NCBI GenBank assembly: GCA_015655365.1
Contig: JAATFE010000314.1
Span: 1-5,441, forward strand
DNA length: 5,441 bases
Direction: 5' to 3'
DNA from: Terriglobales bacterium
GTDB taxonomy: Bacteria > Acidobacteriota > Terriglobia > Terriglobales > Acidobacteriaceae
Made by a program: the position numbers and the translations under genes. Below the pieces are notes generated by a model, which was not told where the DNA came from, ran no database searches, and worked only from the letters and a program-made list of their open reading frames with translations. Of this stretch, positions 1-5,171 are shown piece by piece; the stretch's first letter is position 1; each line of letters begins with the position of its first letter.

Positions 1-225
1 ACCGCCCACGACGCCACTGCCGCTGAAGTCGCCGTCGACTTCCACAAACGCAACGTCCTCCGCCGTCTGGCCCGCCAGTACGTGCGCCAGTTGCCTCAAC
101 AGACAGCTCCGCCGGTGCGCTTCGACGTGCTCAGCGTTTACCTGGTGCCGGGGCAGAAGAGGGAATTCGTGCACTTTGAAAGCGCCTTCGGCTGGAATGA
201 GCGAAGAGATGATGATTGGCGCTGA
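1..225 (+). CDS. yraN: YraN/UPF0102 family protein, C-terminal part (5' end off the window)
   Basis: Frame 1 is open from the left edge to a TGA at 223-225 and gives 74 residues with no start codon, so this is the tail of a longer gene. The visible protein has a basic helix (residues 15-33, FHKRNVLRRLARQYVRQL) followed by a strand with FDVLSVYLV (41-49) and a closing FVHFESAFGW (56-65). This matches the layout of the end of UPF0102/YraN proteins: a basic helix, then R-F-D-V, then an aromatic-rich HxxxAF end. The family is usually about 115-130 residues, so roughly half is missing, including the N-terminal nuclease-like acidic and E-V-K residues. YraN proteins have a restriction-endonuclease-like fold, and their cellular role is poorly settled. 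The sequence ends in a short acidic/basic tail (ERRDDDWR). The family assignment rests on motif memory and is fairly secure. The function is not. Confidence 0.78.
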   Translation, partial: TAHDATAAEVAVDFHKRNVLRRLARQYVRQLPQQTAPPVRFDVLSVYLVPGQKREFVHFESAFGWNERRDDDWR

Positions 226-313
226 AAATGCTAGCATAGCCGTCAATAGGTCGTAGAGGGGAGACAAATGGGCCAAGTGTAATCAACTGGACCGCTAACA
301 TCGGAGTGAAGAT
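226..313 (+). other. Intergenic gap with a 10-bp palindrome and a 4-codon SD-led minigene
   Basis: This 88-bp gap lies between yraN and the small ORF at 314. It contains a perfect palindrome, ATGCTAGCAT, at 228-237, immediately after the yraN stop. It also has a strong Shine-Dalgarno-like purine run (GAGGGGAGA, 256-264) followed by ATG at 268-270. That reading frame ends after four codons (M-G-Q-V, stop 280-282). The minigene could be a remnant of an older start or chance. The palindrome could be an operator for the downstream ORF. No convincing -35/-10 pair was found. Confidence 0.25.
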
Positions 314-499
314 ATGGATGATTCCCGGATCGAAGATGAAGATATGGACGAACAGGAGCAGCGTCTCATTGCCAACGGTGTTCTTATCCCACCGAAAGAC
401 CCCAGTGCCATAGGAAGAACATTTCCGGCACCGGTCGGCTCGATGATCTCGAATGAGGTGATGGAGCAGATTTGGCGTGAAGAACGGGACGGACGCTGA
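314..499 (+). CDS. Small acidic protein, C-terminus resembling type II antitoxins (orphan)
   Basis: This is a 61-residue ORF with ATG at 314 and a GGAGTG Shine-Dalgarno at 303-308, five bases upstream. The N-terminus is very acidic (residues 1-15 contain nine D/E). The rest has the pattern EQRLIANGVLIPP, then a Pro-rich linker (FPAPVG), then a final helix EVMEQIWREERDGR. That pattern (a liable-to-fold L-I-A-x-G-x-x-x-P-P turn, a Pro-rich stretch and an E/R-rich C-terminal helix) resembles the toxin-binding tail of VapB/Phd-like antitoxins. There is no N-terminal DNA-binding domain and no toxin gene beside it: yraN is upstream and iscX is convergent, with 11 bp between stops. It may be a solitary or decayed antitoxin, or an unrelated small protein. 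A second in-frame ATG at residue 11 (344) is also possible, because a 12-bp sequence (307-318) recurs at 337-348 and covers both start regions. The ORF is probably real; the function is a guess. Confidence 0.5.
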   Translation: MDDSRIEDEDMDEQEQRLIANGVLIPPKDPSAIGRTFPAPVGSMISNEVMEQIWREERDGR

Positions 500-526
500 T
501 AGAGCTTCGCCTACTTCTGCGCGTCC
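491..526. other. Inverted repeat across the convergent stops
   Basis: GGACGC at 491-496 and GCGTCC at 521-526 form a 6-bp inverted repeat with a 24-base loop. It covers the stop codons of the small plus-strand ORF (497-499) and of iscX (511-513). There is no T-run on either side, so it is not a standard intrinsic terminator. It is the only structure seen at the junction where the two transcripts meet. Confidence 0.2.
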
Positions 527-729
527 TGCCACTCCTCGTGCCAGGCCAGTTGAATAGCTTCCAGCCGCCCCTCGGTGGACTTGGCCGGGTCGTCGGCGAA
601 GCCTTTCAACTCCGTAACGTGGCGGTGCAGATCCGTAAACCGCACCGTAAAAGGGTCCAGTTCCGGAAACTTCTCAGCTAATTGAATGCCGATCTCTTCG
701 GCGTCGGTCCACAAAATCTCGCGCGGCAT
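511..729 (-). CDS. iscX: IscX, small acidic ISC regulator
   Basis: The protein is 72 residues and matches IscX (YfhJ) over its whole length. It has LWTDAEEIGIQLAEKFPELD near the N-terminus, then PFTVRFTDLHRHVTEL and FADDPAKSTEGRLEAIQLAW. These are the family landmarks: a W-T-D start, a D-P-x-T-V-R-F-T-D-L/M-H block and a C-terminal L-E-A-I-x-x-x-W helix. The E. coli protein is 66 residues. IscX binds the cysteine desulfurase IscS and frataxin's partner surface, carries Fe(II) weakly and tunes the rate of cluster assembly in the cytosol. It is the last gene of the operon, as in proteobacteria. The start is fixed by AAGGAGA (738-744, minus strand), which overlaps the fdx stop codon and leaves 13 bp between the genes, so the two are translationally linked. 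The C-terminal EEWQDAQK is slightly longer than usual. Confidence 0.93.
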   Translation of the reverse strand: MPREILWTDAEEIGIQLAEKFPELDPFTVRFTDLHRHVTELKGFADDPAKSTEGRLEAIQLAWHEEWQDAQK

Positions 730-737
730 CGGGCGGG

Positions 738-744
738 TCTCCTT
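738..744 (-). promoter_or_regulatory. Shine-Dalgarno of iscX overlapping the fdx stop
   Basis: AAGGAGA on the minus strand lies eight bases before the iscX ATG (727-729). It shares bases with the TAA stop of fdx (743-745), so ribosomes ending fdx sit on the iscX ribosome binding site. Confidence 0.7.
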
Positions 745-1159
745 ATTTCGCTTCGGCCAACGTCAGCGGCTTGCCTTCGGCCACGTAGTTGCGGTTCCAC
801 TTTGGAATTTCGACCACATACTCGCCGGGGCGGGTGATCACAGCCTGGCAGCCCAGCCGCGAATTCAACTGCTGATCGGCAGCCATATCCAGCCGGTCAA
901 GTTCGTCGTCGTCTGCCGGAGTTAGGCCCTTCTCGCCCGCCTTGATCAGCACGTGGCACGTGGAGCAGGCACAAACCCCTCCGCAGGCGTGATCGAGAAA
1001 GACGCCGTTGTTCTCCGCCACATCGAGAAACGACATCGGCTTGCCGTGGCGCTCATAAGGCATTGTGCCAAACTCAAACTCGACCGTCCGGCCCTCGGGC
1101 TGGAAGGTAACGCGCACCAGCTTCTCTGGGGGAATGCTCTTCTCGGTTGCTTCGCTCAT
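743..1159 (-). CDS. fdx: ISC-type [2Fe-2S] ferredoxin
   Basis: This 138-residue protein has the adrenodoxin-like ISC ferredoxin pattern. Cluster ligands are Cys59, Cys65 and Cys68 in HACGGVCACSTCHV, and Cys104 in RLGCQAV (C-x5-C-x2-C-x35-C). The extra Cys63 is also a feature of ISC ferredoxins. Other family marks are the D-E-L-D-x-L-D block (85-91) and the C-terminal VVEIPKWNRNYV, which corresponds to the E-I-P-x-x-x-x-N segment. E. coli Fdx is 111 residues; this one has about 13 extra at the N-terminus, some in the core and a short tail. It donates electrons to the IscS/IscU assembly reaction in the cytosol. The start at 1159 is chosen because GAGGAGA lies nine bases upstream. An upstream in-frame TTG at 1204 would place 15 residues in a repeat arm and has no good ribosome site. 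The gene is separated from hscA by 221 bp, unlike the tight hscA-fdx junction of many proteobacteria. Confidence 0.93.
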   Translation of the reverse strand: MSEATEKSIPPEKLVRVTFQPEGRTVEFEFGTMPYERHGKPMSFLDVAENNGVFLDHACGGVCACSTCHVLIKAGEKGLTPADDDELDRLDMAADQQLNSRLGCQAVITRPGEYVVEIPKWNRNYVAEGKPLTLAEAK

Positions 1160-1167
1160 AAAGCCGA

Positions 1168-1174
1168 TCTCCTC
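1168..1174 (-). promoter_or_regulatory. Shine-Dalgarno that fixes the fdx start
   Basis: GAGGAGA on the minus strand, with its AGGAG core ending nine bases before the ATG at 1157-1159. It supports the 138-residue ferredoxin over longer versions that would read into the repeat arm at 1185-1200. Confidence 0.65.
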
Positions 1175-1184
1175 GTTCCGACCC

Positions 1185-1336
1185 GCTAAGGAACCTCTGA
1201 TCAAGTATCAGACTTCCAGACCAAATTCCTCAGGGGCTAAAGCCCGTCTTCATTTTGTGCTGCTTACGGCACGCGACCTAAAGGGTACCCCGGTCGCGCC
1301 CTTTCAAAGCGGCGACTTATTCAGAGGTTCCCTAGC
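1185..1336. repeat. 152-bp intergenic repeat-like element with terminal inverted repeats
   Basis: The ends are 1185-1206 and 1315-1336, an inverted pair matching at 19 of 22 bases, with a perfect 10-bp core (GAACCTCTGA at 1191-1200, TCAGAGGTTC at 1321-1330). Inside are two hairpins. GGGCT-AA-AGCCC lies at 1234-1245. CGCGACC (1272-1278) pairs with GGTCGCG (1292-1298) around a GGGTACCC palindrome (1283-1290). There is no ORF worth calling and no transposase. The CAGGGGCTAAAGCCC block followed by an ATTTTGTGCTGCTTACGGCAC stretch looks, from memory, like a dispersed noncoding repeat family of Acidobacteriota. Only one copy lies in this window, so mobility cannot be shown. It sits between hscA and fdx and would be transcribed within the operon as a structured RNA spacer. 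Confidence 0.6.
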
Positions 1337-1338
1337 TT

Positions 1339-1374
1339 GCTAACCACGCTAACACAAGCGAAGCGCGGCTAACT
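1339..1374. repeat. Three GCTAAC copies spaced 10 and 20 bp
   Basis: GCTAAC occurs at 1339-1344, 1349-1354 and 1369-1374, so the starts are 10 and 20 bp apart, close to helical phase. The set lies just downstream of the hscA stop (minus strand) and next to the outer arm of the 152-bp repeat. It may be a protein-binding array, a decayed tandem repeat or chance. Confidence 0.25.
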
Positions 1375-1380
1375 CCGCTC

Positions 1381-3321
1381 TTATTTGAACTCCGCTGGCG
1401 CCATGGCGTGAGGCGCGGTCACCGCATCGCCCAACTCCTCGCCGGCCACTCCCATCGTCTTGCCGCGAATGGCCGTCGTCACCGCGGCATCCATCATCAA
1501 CTCGGCAAAGCGCCGCGTGGCTTGGTCCAGCGCCAAGGTCGCATCGCGAATCGCCGCAGGATCGCTCCCCAGCTTCACGGCCTCCAGCTTGCCGCGTGCC
1601 GCGGAGATAGCCGCCTGCTCTTCGCCGCTCAGCAGCGCCCAGGCCGGGTTTTGCGGAGCCCGCTCGACCGCTGTCAAAATCGTCTCTGCCTCGTTGCGCG
1701 CTTCAATCAGCAAGCGCTTGGCAAAGTCCTCTTCGGCATGGTCGAAGGAGTCCAGAATCATGCCCTCCACCTGCTCGTCCGTCAATCCATAGGTCGGCTT
1801 CACTTCGATTTCGGCAGCCTGTCCGCTGCGCTGCTCGCGCGCCGTCACCTGCAAAATGCCGTCGGCGTCGATCAGGAAGCGAACCTCGATGCGCGGCAAT
1901 CCTGCGCTCATCGGCGGAATGCCCTTCAGATCGAAGCGCGCCAGCGAACGGCAGTCGGAAGCCAGTTCGCGCTCGCCCTGAACCACGTGAATAGCCACGT
2001 TGGTCTGCCCGTCGACGCCGGTGGTGAAGTGCTCGGTGGCCGAGGCGGGAATGGTCGAGTTGCGCTCGATAATCCGCGCCACCGTGCCGCCCAAGGCCTC
2101 AATGCCCAGCGAAAGCGGGGTCACATCCAGCAGCAGCATCTCTTCGGTGGTTTTCGAGTCGCCGGCCAAAATGTCGGCCTGCACCGCTGCGCCCAGCGCC
2201 ACCACCTCATCGGGATTCAGCTCGATGTGCGGCTTCTTTCCACGCGGCGCCAGATGGAAGATCTGATCCACCAACTGCCGCACCGCCGGAATGCGCGTCG
2301 ATCCGCCCACCAGCACCACTTCGTCGATCTCTTCCGGCGTAATGCCGGCGTCGGCGATGGCCTGTTTGCAAGGGCCTGCCGTGCGCTCCAGAATCGGCTC
2401 GATCAGCAGCTCGAAAACCGCACGCGGAATCTCGCGCTGATAGCGGTCGCCGTTGGGCAGCTCGATGTTGAAGCTGGCCGAGGGCTCCGTGGAAAGCTTG
2501 ATCTTCGCTTCGATGGCAGCCTTGCGCACGGCCTGTACCGCGCTGGGATGGGCGCGCAAATCGATGCCGTGCTCGGCATGAATCTCGTCCAGCGCAATAG
2601 CCAGCAGCAGGTTGTCGATGTCGTCGCCGCCCAGGTGCGTATCGCCGTTGGTGGACTGCACCTCGAAGATGCCGTCTTTCAACTTGAGGATGGAAATGTC
2701 GAAGGTGCCGCCGCCCAGATCGTACACGGCAATGGTCCCCACCTTGGCGCGGTCCAACCCGTAAGCCAATGCCGCCGCGGTGGGCTCGTTCACCAGCCGC
2801 AGAACTTCCAACCCGGCCATGCGCCCCGCATCTTTCGTAGCTTGGCGCTGCGCATCGTTGAAGTACGCCGGCACGGTAATCACGGCCTGCGTCACCTGCT
2901 CGCCAAAAAACCGCTCGGCGTTGCGCTTGAGCTGCCGCAGCACATAAGCCGAAATCTCCGGCGGCGTAAACTTCAGCTCGCCCAGCTTGATGCGCGGCAC
3001 TTCGCCCGCTTCCACGTCTTCGGCCAGCCGGAAGGGAAACATCTTCAGTTCGTCGTGAATCTCTTCAAGCCCGCGGCCCATCAGGCGCTTTACGGAATAG
3101 ATGACCCGCTCGGGCGTCTCGATCAGTGCTTTGCGCGCAGTGTTGCCCACCGTGACCGTGGGCCTGCCGCCCCCGGCCGGAAGAGGATCCAGCGCCACCA
3201 CCGACGGCACCAGGTTGGAGCCGTCCGCGCCCGGTATCACGACCGGCGCTTCGCCCTGCATATAAGCCACCAGGGAATTGGTGGTCCCCAGATCGATTCC
3301 TACTACGCGTCCTTCCGCCAT
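1381..3321 (-). CDS. hscA: HscA, Hsp70-class chaperone of iron-sulfur cluster transfer
   Basis: The protein has 646 residues with a complete Hsp70 architecture. The ATPase domain (about 1-385) shows GIDLGTTNS (8-16, phosphate-1), [17 protein letters not shown] (150-166), [16 protein letters not shown] (175-190), YDLGGGTFD (200-208, phosphate-2), the GGDDID turn (231-236) and [11 protein letters not shown] (335-345, adenosine site). The interdomain linker [13 protein letters not shown] is at 396-408. The substrate domain has [28 protein letters not shown] and GIPPM, wording typical of HscA rather than DnaK. The helical lid starts around 515. E. coli HscA is 616 residues; the extra length lies partly in a Gly/Pro insert near 47-55 and in the C-terminal tail. 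HscA binds the LPPVK motif of IscU and uses ATP, stimulated by HscB, to release the cluster. ATG at 3321 is preferred (GAGAG five bases upstream, 8-bp gap). An upstream ATG at 3360 would overlap the tautomerase gene by 31 bp and add 13 basic residues ahead of the conserved start. Confidence 0.95.
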   Translation of the reverse strand: MAEGRVVGIDLGTTNSLVAYMQGEAPVVIPGADGSNLVPSVVALDPLPAGGGRPTVTVGNTARKALIETPERVIYSVKRLMGRGLEEIHDELKMFPFRLAEDVEAGEVPRIKLGELKFTPPEISAYVLRQLKRNAERFFGEQVTQAVITVPAYFNDAQRQATKDAGRMAGLEVLRLVNEPTAAALAYGLDRAKVGTIAVYDLGGGTFDISILKLKDGIFEVQSTNGDTHLGGDDIDNLLLAIALDEIHAEHGIDLRAHPSAVQAVRKAAIEAKIKLSTEPSASFNIELPNGDRYQREIPRAVFELLIEPILERTAGPCKQAIADAGITPEEIDEVVLVGGSTRIPAVRQLVDQIFHLAPRGKKPHIELNPDEVVALGAAVQADILAGDSKTTEEMLLLDVTPLSLGIEALGGTVARIIERNSTIPASATEHFTTGVDGQTNVAIHVVQGERELASDCRSLARFDLKGIPPMSAGLPRIEVRFLIDADGILQVTAREQRSGQAAEIEVKPTYGLTDEQVEGMILDSFDHAEEDFAKRLLIEARNEAETILTAVERAPQNPAWALLSGEEQAAISAARGKLEAVKLGSDPAAIRDATLALDQATRRFAELMMDAAVTTAIRGKTMGVAGEELGDAVTAPHAMAPAEFK

Positions 3322-3329
3322 GCTTTCTC

Positions 3330-3752
3330 TCAGTTTCCTTTTTCCGATCTGCTGACCCAACTGGGCGGGTTCAACACGTACTGCGCCTCACCCTTGCCGA
3401 AGGACCAGTCCTCAAAGCTGTTTTCCGTCAATACCACCATCACGTCGTCCGCAGGAACCTGTGCAGCTTCTTGCAAGCGTGCGGCAATCCTCGCATAGAG
3501 ATTTTGTTTCTGCTTCACCGTGCGGCCGCGACTGAGGAAGACTTGCACCAGGACATACCTGCTTGTTCGATGCATTCCTTGAAAATTTGGATCGACGAAC
3601 AATTCGTTCTCGTCATGCGGGGTGAGAACGATAAATCGATCGCCCTCGGGAATACCGATGGTCTCGCGCATTGCCTCGTATACGGCCGATGCAATTGCCC
3701 TGCGCTGCTCATTGGTGGTCGAGGAATAAACGGAGATACGTACCAATGGCAT
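3330..3752 (-). CDS. Tautomerase-superfamily protein (MSAD-like) embedded in the isc operon
   Basis: The protein has 140 residues and begins M-P-L-V-R-I, so Met removal would expose the catalytic N-terminal proline typical of the tautomerase superfamily. The length and the ending [16 protein letters not shown] (around 110-125) match the two-module family of malonate semialdehyde decarboxylase-like proteins (Pfam tautomerase_2, from memory). Counting Pro as 1, Asp37 in GIPEGDRF and Arg74/Arg76 in FLSRGR fall about where MSAD has its Asp37 and Arg73/Arg75. Such enzymes act on small keto or enol acids, but the substrate here cannot be read. It starts 3 bp after the hscB stop (GGGAG inside hscB, eight bases upstream) and ends 8 bp before hscA, so it is part of the same translational unit. 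It is not a standard ISC gene. A role in Fe-S assembly is only suggested by position. No signal peptide or membrane segment is seen. Confidence 0.9.
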   Translation of the reverse strand: MPLVRISVYSSTTNEQRRAIASAVYEAMRETIGIPEGDRFIVLTPHDENELFVDPNFQGMHRTSRYVLVQVFLSRGRTVKQKQNLYARIAARLQEAAQVPADDVMVVLTENSFEDWSFGKGEAQYVLNPPSWVSRSEKGN

Positions 3753-3755
3753 CGA

Positions 3756-4460
3756 TCAAGCTCCCAGAGTCTCGGTAACGTCGCGGACCAGATTGTTGAG
3801 GTAACGACGCCGATCCAACAGCGCCACCATCTTCTTTTGCGAGACCGCTCGCACGGCGTCGTCGCCGGAGTCCCATACCTGCCACTGGCGGCGCAAGTCC
3901 TGATCGACCGCATCCATCAGGATGTCGAATTTCTTCTTTGCGTCGGTCAAGCTGGCTGTCAGAGACGGGTCTTCTTCGCCCATTTTGCGGGCCATGCGCA
4001 TCTCTTCCAACTGCATGTTCAAATCGAAGACTTCTTCGAGCAGGTCGGCAGGCACCCGCGACGGGTCCTTGCCATTCGCGGCGCGATCCTTGCCGCTGAA
4101 CTCCTCGCCAATCTCCGCGCCTTCCAGCTTGAGCAGGTACTCGGTGCGGCTGATGGGATCTTTGAGGGTGCGATAGGCGTCGTTGAGCAGCGCCGTATCC
4201 GCCAGACTCCACTGCCGCTCAATCTCTCCGGCGCGTGCATAGCGATCGGGATGGAGCTTGCGGCTGAGACGGTGAAATTCCGTTTCCAGTGCCTCAAGAT
4301 CGATGGTAAACAGGTGATCGAGGCCAAACACATGGAAGAAATCGCTGCCGGAAGGAGGCTGAATCTTGCTGCAATGCGGACAAAACAACGTGGATTCTAC
4401 ATGGCCTACCGAACAGGACCAACAGGCAATGGGAACCGCGGAATCGAGGACCTTAAACAT
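3756..4460 (-). CDS. hscB: HscB, J-domain co-chaperone with N-terminal zinc-finger-like motif
   Basis: The protein has 234 residues in three parts. An N-terminal segment carries two CxxC pairs, Cys13/Cys16 (ACWSCS) and Cys27/Cys30 (FCPHC), followed by KIQPP, and very probably binds zinc. The J-domain (about 40-111) opens with DFFHVFGLD and contains HPD at 70-72 (KLHPDRY), the motif that triggers Hsp70 ATPase, then LNDAYRTLKDPISRTEYLLKL. The C-terminal helical domain (about 137-234), with LLEEVFDLNMQLEE, is the IscU-binding part. E. coli HscB (171 residues) lacks the cysteine segment, whereas human HSCB has a very similar C-W-x-C ... F-C-x-x-C ... Q-x-P head. A spacer at 117-135 (SGKDRAANGKDPSR) is longer than usual. 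HscB delivers IscU to HscA. ATG at 4460 is chosen (AAGAG seven bases upstream); the longer TTG start at 4496 adds 12 residues with no conserved feature. The stop is followed after three bases by the tautomerase ATG. Confidence 0.94.
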   Translation of the reverse strand: MFKVLDSAVPIACWSCSVGHVESTLFCPHCSKIQPPSGSDFFHVFGLDHLFTIDLEALETEFHRLSRKLHPDRYARAGEIERQWSLADTALLNDAYRTLKDPISRTEYLLKLEGAEIGEEFSGKDRAANGKDPSRVPADLLEEVFDLNMQLEEMRMARKMGEEDPSLTASLTDAKKKFDILMDAVDQDLRRQWQVWDSGDDAVRAVSQKKMVALLDRRRYLNNLVRDVTETLGA

Positions 4461-4520
4461 GGTTGCACTCTTGCGAAACGGTTGAGGCGGCCCCAAAGCA
4501 AAAAAATAACCAAATAAAAA

Positions 4521-4556
4521 GTTCGCGCGAAGCGCAGCGGAGTCGAAGGACCTGCG
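4521..4556. repeat. Repeat-like GC-rich segment in the iscA-hscB gap
   Basis: On the minus strand this reads CGCAGGTCCTTCGACTCCG and continues TGCGCTTCGCGCGAAC. From memory this resembles a widespread intergenic repeat (CCTTCGACTCCGCT...CGCTTCGC). It contains the palindrome TTCGCGCGAA (4522-4531) and a GCGC-TTC-GCGC mini-hairpin. Next to it on the minus strand comes an A/T-rich tract (4499-4520, TTTTTATTTGG then a run of T), so it is weakly terminator-like. The stem is only 4-5 bp, so strong termination is unlikely. The rest of the 144-bp gap (4461-4604) shows no ORF and no clear promoter. Confidence 0.4.
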
Positions 4557-4604
4557 TTTGCTCTTACTTCGAGATTTCTCTCATCGAACCCGATCGACAG
4601 CCGC

Positions 4605-5042
4605 CTACGCCGAAAAGGACGAACCGCACCCGCAAGAACGCGTCGAATTCGGATTGATGAAGTTGAATCCCTGCCGCATCAGCGTTTCTTCGTAGTCCAG
4701 CGTCATGCCGTGCAGATAGAGGAACGACTTGGGGTCGACAAACACCCGCACGCCGTCAAACTCATAGACGCGATCCCTCTCGCGCGGCTGCGTATCGAAC
4801 TTGATCGAATAGGAAAGCCCGGAGCAACCGCCGCCCAGCACGCCCAGGCGCAGTCCGCCCTCTTCCGGCGAAATGCCTTCCTTGGCAATGGCCGCGCGAA
4901 TGCGCTTGACGGCGCGTTCGGTCACCTGCAAACCCTGGCTTGCGGGTCCAGCCGTTTGCGTTGCTGGCTTGGCCGCATCTTGCACTTGCCCGGCGAGTAC
5001 CGCCTGCGAGTTTGGTGTTTCGATCGTCACCATGTTCGACAT
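4605..5042 (-). CDS. iscA: IscA, A-type iron-sulfur carrier with N-terminal extension
   Basis: The protein has 145 residues. The A-type core starts near 37 (GLQVTERAVKRI) and carries the three conserved cysteines: Cys73 in GVLGGGCSGLSYSIKFD and Cys137/Cys139 in STRSCGCGSSF. It also has DGVRVFVDPKSFLYLHGMTLDY (residues 97-118), the family's middle segment. The first 36 residues are rich in Ala, Gln, Thr and Pro and have no counterpart in the 107-residue E. coli IscA. They look disordered. IscA accepts clusters (or iron) from the scaffold and passes them to apo-proteins, notably for [4Fe-4S] maturation. ErpA or SufA cannot be excluded by sequence alone, but position after iscU in an isc operon favours IscA. 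The start at 5042 follows AGAGG five bases upstream; ATG at 5033 is a second option, and starts further upstream would run into the intergenic hairpin. Confidence 0.92.
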   Translation of the reverse strand: MSNMVTIETPNSQAVLAGQVQDAAKPATQTAGPASQGLQVTERAVKRIRAAIAKEGISPEEGGLRLGVLGGGCSGLSYSIKFDTQPRERDRVYEFDGVRVFVDPKSFLYLHGMTLDYEETLMRQGFNFINPNSTRSCGCGSSFSA

Positions 5043-5115
5043 AATTGCCTCTTTCAGTAAACCAGGTCCTAATGCCTCCAGGCTCATCCTGGATACGCCC
5101 GTAAATGCTGGGCGC

Positions 5116-5151
5116 CCCATCCTTGCGCTTTCTTTCTGGCGCAAGGGTGGG
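5116..5151. repeat. Strong hairpin, probable dispersed repeat, between iscU and iscA
   Basis: CCCATCCTTGCGC (5116-5128) and GCGCAAGGGTGGG (5139-5151) pair over 13 positions with one mismatch around a 10-base pyrimidine-rich loop; the central 8 bp (CCTTGCGC/GCGCAAGG) are perfect. No T-run follows in the direction of transcription (minus strand), so it is not a classic terminator. CCCACCCTTGCGC...GCGCAAGGATGGGG is a form I recall from Acidobacteriota intergenic repeats. In the transcript it would be a stable stem about 75 bases before iscA and could protect or separate the iscU and iscA parts of the mRNA. The rest of the gap (5043-5171) holds no ORF. Confidence 0.6.
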
Positions 5152-5171
5152 AAACCACGTACATCCGTTCC

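Noticed and set aside
131..532. A 133-codon minus-strand open frame across the yraN end, the small ORF and the iscX end
   Set aside because: It overlaps three better-supported genes, has no ribosome site that stands out and matches no family I know.
1160..1204. N-terminal extension of the ferredoxin to a TTG at 1204
   Set aside because: The added codons run into the arm of the 152-bp repeat, while a good Shine-Dalgarno precedes the ATG at 1159.
3322..3360. N-terminal extension of HscA to ATG 3360
   Set aside because: It would overlap the tautomerase end by 31 bp and add 13 residues ahead of the conserved Hsp70 start. ATG 3321 gives normal operon spacing.
1408..3498. A 696-codon plus-strand open frame antisense to hscA
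   Set aside because: It is the mirror of a highly conserved GC-rich Hsp70 gene. Its product is rich in His, Arg, Gln and Leu with no recognisable domain. Long antisense frames over Hsp70 genes are a known codon-bias artefact.
3471..4517. A 348-codon plus-strand open frame opposite hscB and the tautomerase
   Set aside because: It lies antisense to two well-supported genes and its translation shows no family motif.
4499..4520. Promoter for hscB in the A/T-rich tract
   Set aside because: No acceptable -35/-10 pair with normal spacing could be read; the tract is mostly homopolymeric.
5116..5151. Intrinsic terminator between iscU and iscA
   Set aside because: The stem is strong but no T-run follows on the minus strand, so it is listed as a repeat/hairpin instead.
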